Positions 35,616 to 45,282 of a stretch of 53,254 nucleotides of DNA are shown here, piece after piece. Below the pieces are notes generated by a model, which searched no databases, was not told the origin of the DNA, and saw only the letters and a list, made by a program, of their open reading frames with translations. Each line of letters begins with the position of its first letter. Position 1 is the stretch's first letter. Position numbers and translations under genes: made by a program. Location of the stretch: contig JALHOU010000010.1 of assembly GCA_022842825.1 (NCBI GenBank), forward strand, positions 1-53,254, in the 5' to 3' direction. The DNA is from Rubrivivax sp. (GTDB taxonomy: Bacteria; Pseudomonadota; Gammaproteobacteria; Burkholderiales; Burkholderiaceae_C).

Positions 35616-37220
35616 CTACGACAGATGCGCCGCCGCCAGCAGCTCGCGCGTATAGGCCTCGCGCGGCGCGGCGAACAAGGCCTCGGCCTCGCCCTCCTCG
35701 ACCACGTCGCCGTCCTTCATCACCATCACACGGTGCGACATCGCGCGCACCACCGCGAGGTCGTGGCTGATGAAGACATAGCTCATGCCGTAGCGCTGCT
35801 GCAGCGACACCAGCAGCTGCAGCACCTGCTGCTGCACCGACACATCCAGCGCCGAGGTCGGCTCGTCGAGCACCAGCACTTCCGGACGCAGCACGACGGC
35901 GCGCGCGATGGCGATGCGCTGGCGTTGCCCGCCGCTGAACTCGTGCGGATATCGCTGCAGCACGCCGGCCACGCCGTGCCGCTCGGCCAGCCCGACCTCG
36001 TCGAGCATCTCCAGCATCAGCCGCTCGCGCCCGGCACGGCTCAGCTCGCCCCGGTGCAGGGCCAGGCCCTCGCCGACGATCTGGCCGATGTTCAAACGCG
36101 GGCTGAGCGAGGCGAACGGGTCCTGGAACACCACCTGCATGCGCCGCCGCATGCGCCGCAGCACCTCGCGCGGCGCGTTGTCGATACGCTCCTCGCCCAA
36201 GTGCACCGTGCCGCCGCTGGGCGCCTGCAGCGCCAGCAGCGCCATGCCCAGCGTCGTCTTGCCCGAGCCCGATTCGCCGACGATGCCCAGCGTCTCGCCC
36301 TTGCGCAGCGCCAGCGTCGCCCGGCGCACGGCATGGAACTGCAGCTTCTTCCACCAGCCAGCCTTGAGCTCGAAGCTGACGCGCAGCTCATCGCTGCGCA
36401 CGAGCACCGGCGCGCCGGCCGGCACCGGCGTCACGTTGCGCACCGGGCGGCTGGCGAGCAGCCGGCGGGTGTACTCGTGCCGCGGCTGCGCAAAGACCTC
36501 GGCGGTGGCGCCACTCTCCACCAGCCGGCCGCGCTCCATCACGCCGACGCGGTGCGTGAAGCGGCGCACCAGGTTCAGATCGTGTGTGATGAAGAGCAGC
36601 GCCATGCCCATCTCGGCCTGCAACTCGTCGAGCAGGGCCAGGATCTGCGCCTGGATGGTGACGTCGAGCGCCGTCGTCGGCTCGTCGCAGATGAGCAGCT
36701 CAGGCTTGCAAGCCAATGCCATGGCGATCATGGCGCGCTGGCGCTGGCCGCCCGAAAGCTCGTGCGGGTAGCTGTCGATGCGCCGTCCGGGCTCGGGGAT
36801 GCCGGTGCGCTTGAGCAGCTCGATGGCGCGCGCCCGCGCTTCGGTGCGGCCGAGGCCGAGGTGCAGCTCCAGCACCTCGCCGATCTGGTTGCCGACCGTG
36901 AACAGCGGGTTGAGCGCCGTCATCGGCTCCTGGAAGATCATGCCGATACGCCGGCCGCGAATGGCCAGCATCCCCGCCTCGCCGTGGGCAGTGAGATCTT
37001 CGCCGCCGAAAAAGATACGGCCGCTCGTCGCTGCCGCATCCACCAGGCGCAGCACCGACAGCGCCGTGATCGACTTGCCCGAGCCCGATTCGCCCACCAG
37101 CGCGAACTTCTCGCCGGCGTGAATGGCCAACGACACATCGTCGACCACGACGCTGGCGCCGAAGCGCACCGTGAGGCGGTCGACCTGCAGCAACGGCGGG
37201 CCCGCTTCGGCTTGGCTCAT
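35616..37220 (-). CDS. yejF: ABC transporter ATP-binding protein YejF (two ATPase domains)
   Basis: This 534-residue protein contains two complete oligopeptide-type ATPases: Walker A GESGSGKS at 43-50 and GESGSGKTT near residue 315, with signatures [15 protein letters not shown] and [15 protein letters not shown]. Its ATG overlaps the yejE stop (ATGA). It powers the YejABEF importer, which takes up peptides (microcin C and antimicrobial peptides in enterics). Confidence 0.95.
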   Translation of the reverse strand: MSQAEAGPPLLQVDRLTVRFGASVVVDDVSLAIHAGEKFALVGESGSGKSITALSVLRLVDAAATSGRIFFGGEDLTAHGEAGMLAIRGRRIGMIFQEPMTALNPLFTVGNQIGEVLELHLGLGRTEARARAIELLKRTGIPEPGRRIDSYPHELSGGQRQRAMIAMALACKPELLICDEPTTALDVTIQAQILALLDELQAEMGMALLFITHDLNLVRRFTHRVGVMERGRLVESGATAEVFAQPRHEYTRRLLASRPVRNVTPVPAGAPVLVRSDELRVSFELKAGWWKKLQFHAVRRATLALRKGETLGIVGESGSGKTTLGMALLALQAPSGGTVHLGEERIDNAPREVLRRMRRRMQVVFQDPFASLSPRLNIGQIVGEGLALHRGELSRAGRERLMLEMLDEVGLAERHGVAGVLQRYPHEFSGGQRQRIAIARAVVLRPEVLVLDEPTSALDVSVQQQVLQLLVSLQQRYGMSYVFISHDLAVVRAMSHRVMVMKDGDVVEEGEAEALFAAPREAYTRELLAAAHLS

Positions 37221-38317
37221 GACTTGCGGGTGTCGAAGGCGTCGCGCAGCGCGTCGCCGATGAAGGTGAGCAGCAGCATCGTCACCATCAGCAGCGCGAA
37301 GGTGGGCACGATCACCCACCACGCGTACAGGTTCTCCTTGCCGAGCTTGAGCAGCTCGCCGAGCGAGGGCACCGTGCCGGGCACGCCGAGGCCGAGAAAG
37401 TCCAGCGCCGTGAGCCCGAGGATGCCCGCGCTCATGCGGAAGGGCAAGAAGGAGATCACCGGCGTCATCGAATTGGGCAGCACGTGCCGCCAGATGATCT
37501 GCCCGCTGCCCAGGCCGAGCGCGCGCGCCGCCTTCACGAACTCCAGGCTGCGGTTGCGCAGGAACTCGGCGCGCACGTAGTCCGCCAGGCCCATCCAGCC
37601 GAACAGCGACAGCAGGATCAACAGCAGCAGCAGGCTCGGCTCGAAGATCGAGGCGAACAGGATGAGCAGCAGCAGCTCGGGCAACGCGCCCCAGATCTCG
37701 GTGAAGCGCTGCACGTAGAGGTCGGTGCGGCCGCCGAAGTAGCCCTGCAGCGCGCCGGCGGCGATGCCCAGTGCCGTGCCCACCACGGTGAGCGCGAGCG
37801 CGAACCAGATGCTGACGCGAAAGCCGTAGAGCAGCCGCGCCACCATGTCGCGGCCCTTGGGGTCGGTGCCGAGCCAGTTGAGCGCGCCCGGCGGTGCCGG
37901 CGGCAGCCCGCCGTTGAAGTCGTCGCGCGAATTGGCGCCGTGCGGGTTGGGGGCGTAGAGCGCCCAGTTGCCCGGCTTGGCCACGAGGCCCACCACCAGC
38001 GGGTCCTTCCAGTCGGCCGGCGTGCCGAAGTCACCGCCCAGCTGCTTCTCGCTCGGGTTGTCCAGCACCGGCAGGTACCACTGCCCGTCGATGCGCGCCA
38101 GCAGTGGCCGGTCGTTGCTCAGCACCTCGGCCAACGTGGAGACGAGCAGCATCGCGGCCAGGATCCACAGCGACACGTAGCCAAGCCGATGCCGGCGGAA
38201 GCGCCCCCAGACGCGTGCCCACGGGCCGGCCGGCGGCGGCGGCGGCGTCTCGTCGGGCAGCACACTCTCGCCACCCGGACCGACGGTGACCTCGAAGGGG
38301 TTGGGGCGGTCAGCCAT
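37217..38317 (-). CDS. yejE: ABC transporter permease YejE
   Basis: The 366-residue permease has a proline-rich N-terminus (PPPPPAG), one helix, a periplasmic domain of about 100 residues and five further helices. The LGTDPKGRDMVARLLYGFRV segment and the cytoplasmic loop KAARALGLGSGQIIWRHVLP are typical of DppC/YejE. The last residues overlap the yejF start. Confidence 0.95.
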   Translation of the reverse strand: MADRPNPFEVTVGPGGESVLPDETPPPPPAGPWARVWGRFRRHRLGYVSLWILAAMLLVSTLAEVLSNDRPLLARIDGQWYLPVLDNPSEKQLGGDFGTPADWKDPLVVGLVAKPGNWALYAPNPHGANSRDDFNGGLPPAPPGALNWLGTDPKGRDMVARLLYGFRVSIWFALALTVVGTALGIAAGALQGYFGGRTDLYVQRFTEIWGALPELLLLILFASIFEPSLLLLLILLSLFGWMGLADYVRAEFLRNRSLEFVKAARALGLGSGQIIWRHVLPNSMTPVISFLPFRMSAGILGLTALDFLGLGVPGTVPSLGELLKLGKENLYAWWVIVPTFALLMVTMLLLTFIGDALRDAFDTRKS

Positions 38318-38335
38318 CGCGTCTCCTGCCGGCCG

Positions 38336-39370
38336 TCAGCGCGCCGCGGCGCCGAACTGCACGCGCGGGTCGACCACGACGTACAGCAGGTCGGTGACGA
38401 GCTTGGTGACGAGCGCGATCAGCGTGAACAGGTACAGCGTGCCCAGCACCACCGGGTAGTCGCGCCGGATGACGCTTTCGTAGGCCAGCAGCCCCAGGCC
38501 GTCGAGCGAGAAGAGCGTCTCGATGAGCAGCGCGCCGGCGAAGAAGGCGCCGATGAACGCGGCCGGGAACCCGGTGACGAGCGGGATCAGCGCGTTGCGG
38601 AAGATGTGCTTGTAGAGCACGCGCTTCTGCGCCAGGCCCTTGGCGCGCGCCACCAGCACATACTGCTTGCGGATCTCCTCAATGAAGGTGTTCTTGGTGA
38701 GCATGGTGATGGTCGCGAAGCTGCCGATCACCAGGCACGTGAGCGGCAGCGCCAGGTGCCAGAAGTAGTCGACGATGCGCGCGCCCCAGGACAGCTCGTC
38801 CCAGTTGTCGGAGGTGAGGCCGCGCAGCGGGAACCAGTCCAAGAAGCTGCCGCCAGCAAAAAGCACGATGAGCAGCAGGCCGAGCACGAAGCCCGGGATC
38901 GCATAGCCCAGCAGCACGAGGCCGGTGGTGAGCGTGTCGAAACGGCTGCCTTCGCGCACCGCCTTGGCCACGCCGAGCGGCACGCTGACGAGGTAGCTGA
39001 CGAGGAAGGTCCACAGGCCGAGCGAGATCGACACCGGCAGCTTCTCCTTGATCAGGTCCCACACCTGCTTGTTCTGCAGGAAGCTCTTGCCGAGGTCGAA
39101 GCGCGCGTAGCTGGCCAGCATCTCGAAGTAGCGCACGTGCAGCGGCTTGTCGAAGCCGTACATCTTCTTCAGGTCCTCGAGCTGCTTCTTGTCGAGGTCG
39201 CGGCCGGCCTTGTAGGCGCCGGCCTCGCCGCCCTGGCCGACGCGCGCCTCGGCCATGAGCTGCTCGATGGGGCCGCCGGGCACGAACTGCATGACGACAA
39301 AGGTGATGGTGAGCGCGCCCAGCAGCGTGGGCACCATCAGCAGCAGCCGCCTGACGATGTAGGCGATCAT
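38336..39370 (-). CDS. yejB: ABC transporter permease YejB
   Basis: This 344-residue DppB-type permease (MIAYIVRRLLLMVPTLLGAL) carries a YejB-specific charged insert (AYKAGRDLDKKQLEDLKKMY) and the cytoplasmic loop RAKGLAQKRVLYKHIFRNAL. Its ATG overlaps the yejA stop (ATGA), and it precedes yejE by 18 bp. Confidence 0.95.
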   Translation of the reverse strand: MIAYIVRRLLLMVPTLLGALTITFVVMQFVPGGPIEQLMAEARVGQGGEAGAYKAGRDLDKKQLEDLKKMYGFDKPLHVRYFEMLASYARFDLGKSFLQNKQVWDLIKEKLPVSISLGLWTFLVSYLVSVPLGVAKAVREGSRFDTLTTGLVLLGYAIPGFVLGLLLIVLFAGGSFLDWFPLRGLTSDNWDELSWGARIVDYFWHLALPLTCLVIGSFATITMLTKNTFIEEIRKQYVLVARAKGLAQKRVLYKHIFRNALIPLVTGFPAAFIGAFFAGALLIETLFSLDGLGLLAYESVIRRDYPVVLGTLYLFTLIALVTKLVTDLLYVVVDPRVQFGAAAR

Positions 39371-41412
39371 GCTTTCGGCACCGCTCTCGCCGGGGCGGGG
39401 GCCGGGTTCGCCTCGAGCCGCGCGTCCCACCAGCACCACAGTGGCCAGGGGCCGAACTCGACGAAGCCGGAGATGAGGAAGTCGGCACTGAAGTACTTCG
39501 CCTGCACCTTGGGCATGCCGAAGCGGTTCCAGTGCGAGACGTTCTCCGCGCTGCCGTAGAGATCGGGCACCTGGAAGTGGCTCCACATCACGACGCGGTC
39601 CAGCGCGCGCGCAGCGTCACGCAACTGCGCCAGCGTCTCGGCCGCGGCGATCGCCTCCAGCAAGGCATCGACGGCCCGGCTCTTGATGCCGCGGAAGTTG
39701 TTGTTGCCCTCCTCGTCGGCGGCCTTGGAGCCGTACAGCACCTTCAGGTCCGCCGCCGAAGGCAGCGTGAAGTCGCCCTCGACGATGGTGATCATGTCGA
39801 AGTCGAACTTCTCCAGCCGGCGCCGGTAGAGCGCGAAGTCGACGATGCGTTCCTTGAGCTCGACGCCGAGCTTCTTCAGGTTGTGCTGCCAGTCCTCGAT
39901 GCCCGCCTCGCGCGGCGACAGGTACTCGATGACCAGCGCCTCGCCCTGCCCGTTGCGCAGCGTGCCGCCGGCGTCGAGTTTCCAGCCGGCCTGCTCCAGC
40001 AGCGCGCGCGCGCGCAAGAGGTTCTGGCGCAGGCGCTTGGGGTCGCGCCCGGTGCGCGGCGCGCGATAGGCCGGCCCGAACACCCGGGCCGGCAGCTCGG
40101 CGCGGAAGGGCTCGAGCAGCTTCAGCTCCCCGGGCGTCGGCTCGCCGACGGCGGCGAACTCGGAGTTGCTGAAGACGCTCTCGGCGCGCTTGTAGATGCC
40201 GGTGCGGTTGTTGGTATCGAAGTCGTACGCCAAGTCCAGAGCCTCGCGCACGCGGATGTCGCGGAAGATCGGGCGGCGCAGGTTGAGGTGGTAGGACTGC
40301 AGCCCCTGGCCGAAGGCCGTCTCCATCGGCCGCTTGACGATGCGCCCGTCGTCCCACTTCGGCCCGGCGTGCAGGCGCACCCACGAGCGGCCGCCGTATT
40401 CCTTCATGAGGTCGAACTCGCCCGCCTTGAAGGCCTCGCGCGCCACCGCGTGGTCCTGGTAGGCGCGGTAGACAACGCGCTGGAAGTTGAAGTGGCCGCG
40501 CCGCACCGGCAGGTCGCGCGCCCAGTAGTCGGGGTTCAGCCGGTACTCGATGCGCCGCGGCATCTCGACCTTGTCGATCAGGTAGGCGCCAGAGGTGATG
40601 GGGTGCTCCTGCGTCACCTGGTCGAACGGCTTGCCGCCGCCCCATTTGCGGCTGAACACCGGCATCATCCCGGCCACGAACACCTGGTCGCGGCTCTTGT
40701 CCTTCAGGTCGAAGCGAACCGTGTGATCGTCAATCGCCACGACGCGCTCGATGCCGATGACCTGGTTCTGGTACGCCGCCGAGGCACCCTTGCTCGACAG
40801 CATGGCGTGGCTGTGCACGACATCGGCCGCCGTCACGGGGTCGCCGTTCCCGAAGCGCGCCTTTGCGTTGAGCTTGAAGCTCACCGAGCCGAAGTCCGGC
40901 GCCACAAAAAGGCTCTCGGCGAGCAGCCCGTACATCGTGCTCGGTTCGTCCTGCGCCAGGTGGCACAGCGACTCGACCATCCAGATGAGCACGCCGGCCG
41001 GCGCGTTGCCGCGTGTCGTCCAGGGGTTGAACTTGTCGATGCTCGAGCGGCGGTCGGGGAAGCGCAGCCGGATCGTTCCGCCTTTAGGCGCCTTCGGGTT
41101 GACGTATTCGAAGTGCTGGAAGTCGGGGCCGTACTTGGGCGGCCCGTAGGCGGCGAAGGCGTGCACCCAGCGGCCGGTGTGGGCGCTGTCCGCGGTCGCA
41201 GCCGCCACCAAGGACGCCGCTGATGAGGCCGCCGCAAATGCGCCCGATGGCGACGCATCAACGGGCGCACGGGGAGCCGAAGACGGTGCCGCGGTGGTGG
41301 CGCCCGCACCCCAGGCCGCGCCCGCCCAAGGCGCGCCGAGCAGCAGCGCGCCCAGACGGCGCCGAGCCGCGTCGAGGCTGTCGCCCGGCGGCCTGCCGCC
41401 CCCCTCGCTCAC
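39367..41412 (-). CDS. yejA: ABC transporter periplasmic peptide-binding protein YejA
   Basis: The protein has about 681 residues and SBP family 5 features (FEYVNPKAPKGGTIRLRFPD, the DKFNPWTTRGNAPAG segment, GNNNFRGIKSRAVDALLEAI) typical of YejA. The start is GTG at 41412 overlapping the stop of the thioredoxin gene (GTGA). The N-terminus has a weak signal-like helix followed by an unusually long Ala/Ser/Pro-rich stretch (about residues 20-75) before the binding domain. It is the receptor of the yej operon. Confidence 0.94.
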   Translation of the reverse strand: MSEGGGRPPGDSLDAARRRLGALLLGAPWAGAAWGAGATTAAPSSAPRAPVDASPSGAFAAASSAASLVAAATADSAHTGRWVHAFAAYGPPKYGPDFQHFEYVNPKAPKGGTIRLRFPDRRSSIDKFNPWTTRGNAPAGVLIWMVESLCHLAQDEPSTMYGLLAESLFVAPDFGSVSFKLNAKARFGNGDPVTAADVVHSHAMLSSKGASAAYQNQVIGIERVVAIDDHTVRFDLKDKSRDQVFVAGMMPVFSRKWGGGKPFDQVTQEHPITSGAYLIDKVEMPRRIEYRLNPDYWARDLPVRRGHFNFQRVVYRAYQDHAVAREAFKAGEFDLMKEYGGRSWVRLHAGPKWDDGRIVKRPMETAFGQGLQSYHLNLRRPIFRDIRVREALDLAYDFDTNNRTGIYKRAESVFSNSEFAAVGEPTPGELKLLEPFRAELPARVFGPAYRAPRTGRDPKRLRQNLLRARALLEQAGWKLDAGGTLRNGQGEALVIEYLSPREAGIEDWQHNLKKLGVELKERIVDFALYRRRLEKFDFDMITIVEGDFTLPSAADLKVLYGSKAADEEGNNNFRGIKSRAVDALLEAIAAAETLAQLRDAARALDRVVMWSHFQVPDLYGSAENVSHWNRFGMPKVQAKYFSADFLISGFVEFGPWPLWCWWDARLEANPAPAPARAVPKA

Positions 41413-43118
41413 GCCACCTTCTGAGTGAGGAGGCCGTGCAGCAGCCGCGCCGCCTTTGACGGCGCCGGCTTCAACAGCTTCTCGCAGGCAGCGCGCTGGC
41501 CGGCGGCGTCGGCCTTCGAGAGGCCGGCGCAGACGCCGTTGAGCTGGCCCTGCAGCCGCTTCATCGCCGCGGCATGCTTGCCCTCGCCGTTCCAGGCCAC
41601 CAGCTTGCTGCCGGCGCGCTGCAGCGACCGCACGCTGCGTCCGTCGAAGGCGCCGGCGTCGGCCGCAGCCTCGCGCAGCATCTGCGCGGCCACCTTCTCG
41701 ATGCGGGCGGCATCCTGCGGCGCCAGATCGACCAGCGCCGCCAGATAACCCGAACCCCATTGCAGCCGCGTGGCTGGCCCGCGGGCCTTGTCGAAGGCCT
41801 CGCCGTACCAGCGCAAGGCCTCGTCCTTCATGCCGCGCTTGCGCGCGTTGCTGCCAAGCTGGCTCATGAGGTAGTAGGGCGAGTGGCTCCTGGCGAGGTT
41901 GCTCTTCAGCAGCGCGTCGCTGTCGGCCCACAGGCCGGCGCGGCCCAGCGCATAGGCGGCAGCGGTGATGACCGCCTGGCGCTCGTACCCGTCGGTGATC
42001 TCGCGGTCGGCGCGCGCCACGTGCTCGCGCAGGTCAGCCAGCAGCGGCTCGGGCAGCTTGGGCGACACGCTGTCCTTGGGCTCCTTCAGCCGTGCGAGGT
42101 CGACCCGGGCCAGCAGAGCGCCCAGCCGGTCGGCGCGCGACAGCGTCGTGTCCGCCTCGAGCTTCTTCAGCGCCGCGTCGTAGGCGGCGACCAGCGGCGC
42201 GCGCCGCGGCGACTCGTCGTCTTCCAGCGTGCGCACGATGTCGGCGGCGCCGTTGGTCAGCACATCCATCTGCGCGCGCACCTCGCGCGCGTCGGCCAGC
42301 ACGATGCGCACTCGCTCGCGCAGGCCGTCGTCAGCCTTCAGGCCCTTGCCGTCGTCGCTGGCGGCCAGGGCCTTCAGCCACAGGCGCGTGGTGATCTCGG
42401 CGTCGCCGTTCACGGCTGTCGGGCTGGCCGCAGCCAGGCGTGCCAGCGTGCCCGGCACCTCGGCCTTGGGCACCACCTGCTGTTCGTCGGTTTCCCAGGA
42501 GTAGAAGGCCAGCAGGCGCCAGTCGTTCGCGCTGAGCGCCCTGCCTGCATCCTTGCCACCGAGCGCGTCGGCCAGCACCGCCTTCACCGAGCGGCCACCT
42601 GCCAGCCCCAGCTGCAGCACGGCCAGGGCCTGTGGCGCGTCGACCTCGCCCGGCAGGCGGGTCACCTCCTGGCCCTCCGGCGTGAAAAGCACCGTGGTCG
42701 GGTACCCGCTGACCTTGAAGCGCGAGCCCAGTTTCTGCGCTCCGGGCCGGTCGCCGTCCACATGCACGGCCACGAAGTTCTTCGACAGCGCCGCGAACTC
42801 CTGGCGGCTGAAGAGCGTCGCCTTGAGCTGGTTGCACGGCGGGCACCAGGTGGCGCCCCAGTACAGCAGCACCGGCTTCTTCTCGACCTTGGCGCGTGCG
42901 AAGGCGCGCTCGATGTCGGCGTCGGTCGCCGCCGCCTGCCAGGCGACGTTCTTCGAGGGCATGCCGGCTGCGAGCAGGCCGGCGGGCGCCAGCGCCAGCG
43001 TCACCACCAGGGCCACGGCACCGGCCCGGACGCGACAGGCGGCAAGCATCGGGACGAAGCCCGGCACCGCTGCCAGGGGCGGCGCCGTGGTCGAGGCGGT
43101 GTTCGAGGCTGGTTTCAT
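41409..43118 (-). CDS. Exported thioredoxin-domain protein with large C-terminal helical region
   Basis: The 569-residue protein has a hydrophobic export or anchor segment (residues 30-52), a thioredoxin fold with active site WCPPC at residues 91-95 and the cis-proline loop GYPTTVLF, then about 400 residues of mostly helical, TPR-like sequence with no recognised family. It likely acts as a periplasmic disulfide reductase or protein-folding factor. Its stop overlaps the yejA start, so it belongs to the same operon. The 181 bp upstream hold no clear signal. Confidence 0.87.
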   Translation of the reverse strand: MKPASNTASTTAPPLAAVPGFVPMLAACRVRAGAVALVVTLALAPAGLLAAGMPSKNVAWQAAATDADIERAFARAKVEKKPVLLYWGATWCPPCNQLKATLFSRQEFAALSKNFVAVHVDGDRPGAQKLGSRFKVSGYPTTVLFTPEGQEVTRLPGEVDAPQALAVLQLGLAGGRSVKAVLADALGGKDAGRALSANDWRLLAFYSWETDEQQVVPKAEVPGTLARLAAASPTAVNGDAEITTRLWLKALAASDDGKGLKADDGLRERVRIVLADAREVRAQMDVLTNGAADIVRTLEDDESPRRAPLVAAYDAALKKLEADTTLSRADRLGALLARVDLARLKEPKDSVSPKLPEPLLADLREHVARADREITDGYERQAVITAAAYALGRAGLWADSDALLKSNLARSHSPYYLMSQLGSNARKRGMKDEALRWYGEAFDKARGPATRLQWGSGYLAALVDLAPQDAARIEKVAAQMLREAAADAGAFDGRSVRSLQRAGSKLVAWNGEGKHAAAMKRLQGQLNGVCAGLSKADAAGQRAACEKLLKPAPSKAARLLHGLLTQKVA

Positions 43119-43299
43119 CGGGGCCCTCGGGCTTCTCGGACGACAGGCGCCGGAGGCCGGCGCGCGGGCGGTCCGCAGGGGAAACGATTGTGCGTGACGG
43201 TACCTCACCCAGCCCGTGCTTTCGGTGGGGACTGCCCCGCCCCCTAGATCGGCGTCATGGCCCCTGCCCCCAACCAAGCGCCGCTTCCGTCGCCGCGCG

Positions 43300-45282
43300 T
43301 CAGGCCCCGATCATGGCCCGCAGGGTCTGCAGCGAGTCGGCTTCGTGCAGCGGCTTGTCGCGCCGGATGCGCAGCATGCGCGGGAAGCGGACGGCCACGC
43401 CGCTCTTGTGCCGCGGGCTGGCGCCGATGCCCTCGAAGCCGATCTCGAACACGAGAGTGGGCTTGACGCTGCGCACGGGACCGAACTTGGTCAGCGTCTG
43501 AGCGCGGACCTCGCGGTCCACGGCTGCGAACTCCGCGTCGGTCAGCCCCGAATAGGCCTTGGCGAAGGGCAAGAGCTGCAGCGCCAGCGCCTCGCCCGGC
43601 GCCGTCTCGCCGGCCGGACGGCGCGGCGCCGCCTCACCGCGCGCGATGGCCTCGAGCACCGCCAACGCCTCCGCCGCATCGCGCGGCGGGCGGCTCCAGA
43701 CGGCGAAGGTGTAGTCGGTGTAGACGCTGGCCCGCCGGCCGTGGCCCGCCTGCGCGTAGACGAGCACCGCGTCCACCGAAAGCGGGTCGACCTTCCACTT
43801 CCACCAGGTGCCGTCCACCTTCGTGCGGCCGCTGCCGTAGCGCGCCGTCGCCTGCTTGAGCATCAGGCCTTCAACGCCGCGCTCGCGCGCCGAGGCGCGC
43901 AGCGCCGCCGCCTCGTCCCAGCCCGCGGCAAGCAGCCGTGGCGAAATTGCGAGGCCTCCCACGCCCGGCCTCGCGCGCAGCCCGGCCAGGGCCTCGAGCC
44001 GCGCGCGCCGCGCGAGCTGCGGCTCGTGCCGCCGGTCGACCCCGTCGCTTTCGAGCAGGTCGTAGGCGACAAAGGCCACGGGCGCCTCCGCCAGCACCTT
44101 CTTCGTCAGCATCTTGCGGCCGATGCGCTGCTGCAGCCGCTGGAAGGCGCCGGGCCGCGGGTCGCCCTCGGGCCACACGAGCAGCTCGCCGTCGAGCACG
44201 GTGCCTTCGGGCAGCGCCCGGGCCGCCAGCACGACCTCGGGGAAGCGCTCGGTGACGAGCTCCTCGCCGCGCGACCAGATCCAGTAGCCGCCGGCGCGCC
44301 GCACCAGCTGCGCGCGGATTCCGTCGTACTTCCACTCCAGCAGCCAGTCGTCGATGGCGCCGAGTGTCTCCTGCGCCGCACCGGGCGGCAGCGCATGCGC
44401 GAGGAAGAACGGATAAGGCTGCCCGCCCGACATCGCCGCCGCGGGCGACACCTCGGCAGGCGCCAACAGGGCCTGGAAGCGCTCGGCGCTGGGCGTGGCG
44501 CGCGCCTCGGCATAGCCCATCATGCGCTGCGCCACCAGCTTGGCATCGAGCGCGGCGATATCGGCCAACGCGCGCTGCACCAGCAGCTTGCTGACACCGA
44601 CGCGAAAGCCGCCGCCGATCAGCTTGACGAACAGGAAGCGGCCGGCAGGGTCGAGGTCGGCGAAGGCAAGCGCGAGGCGCGTCGCCTGCTCCTCGGGTGC
44701 CAGGCCGCGCAGGGGCAGCAGGCGCTCCTCGACCCAGCGGGCGAGGCCGGCGGTGGCCCAACCTGCCCCGCTGGCGGCGCCCTCGGGCGCGCCGTGCAGC
44801 GCGGCGTCCTCCGCTGCATTGGCCGACCGCGGCGGGAACTTCGGCGCCCCGGGCGGCATCGGCCTGACTGCCGCCGTAGGAGGTGGCGGGGCAGGCGGGT
44901 GCAGCGGCGCTGGTATCGACATCGACATCGACATCGACATCGACATCGACATCGACATCGACATCGACATCGACATCGACATCGGCGTCGGCGTCGGCGT
45001 CGGCGTCGGGGGCAGCATCAGCGCCACCGACTCGGCCAGGTCGCCCACCGCCTGATAGCACTCCTCGAAGAGCCAGTCGTCCACCCCTGCCAGACGGCAG
45101 GCGGTGGCGCGCAGCACGGCCACCGGCACCACCTGCCGCGGCTTGCCGCCGGCGAGGAAGTACACGGCCCAGGCCGCATCCGCGGCGGGCGCCTCGGCGA
45201 AATAGGCGCGCAGCGCCGCCAGCTTCTCGCCGGTGGCGGTGCTCGCGTCAAGCTGACGGTACAGGCGGGCGAAGCGGTGCAT
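43300..45282 (-). CDS. ATP-dependent DNA ligase of the bacterial DNA-damage-response type, with (Met-Ser)n linker
   Basis: The 660-residue ligase has the DNA-binding domain split by an insert, then the adenylation domain with catalytic lysine K318 in WKYDGIRAQLV, motif III-like TVLDGELLVW, RGVEGLMLKQ and KWKVDPL, and an OB domain. The start MHRFARLYRQLDAST matches the ligase partnered by a beta-lactamase-fold exonuclease. Between VALMLPP and GLARWVEERLLPLRG lies a low-complexity insert of about 90 residues: four Thr-Pro then eleven Met-Ser pairs, then Pro-rich. It overlaps the exonuclease gene by 35 nt. Confidence 0.93.
   Translation of the reverse strand: MHRFARLYRQLDASTATGEKLAALRAYFAEAPAADAAWAVYFLAGGKPRQVVPVAVLRATACRLAGVDDWLFEECYQAVGDLAESVALMLPPTPTPTPTPMSMSMSMSMSMSMSMSMSMSMSIPAPLHPPAPPPPTAAVRPMPPGAPKFPPRSANAAEDAALHGAPEGAASGAGWATAGLARWVEERLLPLRGLAPEEQATRLALAFADLDPAGRFLFVKLIGGGFRVGVSKLLVQRALADIAALDAKLVAQRMMGYAEARATPSAERFQALLAPAEVSPAAAMSGGQPYPFFLAHALPPGAAQETLGAIDDWLLEWKYDGIRAQLVRRAGGYWIWSRGEELVTERFPEVVLAARALPEGTVLDGELLVWPEGDPRPGAFQRLQQRIGRKMLTKKVLAEAPVAFVAYDLLESDGVDRRHEPQLARRARLEALAGLRARPGVGGLAISPRLLAAGWDEAAALRASARERGVEGLMLKQATARYGSGRTKVDGTWWKWKVDPLSVDAVLVYAQAGHGRRASVYTDYTFAVWSRPPRDAAEALAVLEAIARGEAAPRRPAGETAPGEALALQLLPFAKAYSGLTDAEFAAVDREVRAQTLTKFGPVRSVKPTLVFEIGFEGIGASPRHKSGVAVRFPRMLRIRRDKPLHEADSLQTLRAMIGA
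44915..45010 (-). repeat. Hexanucleotide tandem repeat inside the DNA ligase gene
   Basis: Eleven perfect ATCGAC units (44915-44980) are followed by one ATCGGC, three GTCGGC and one GTCGGG. On the coding strand they give Met-Ser and Thr-Pro pairs, residues about 91-123. Because the unit is 6 bp, changes in copy number keep the reading frame. Confidence 0.97.
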
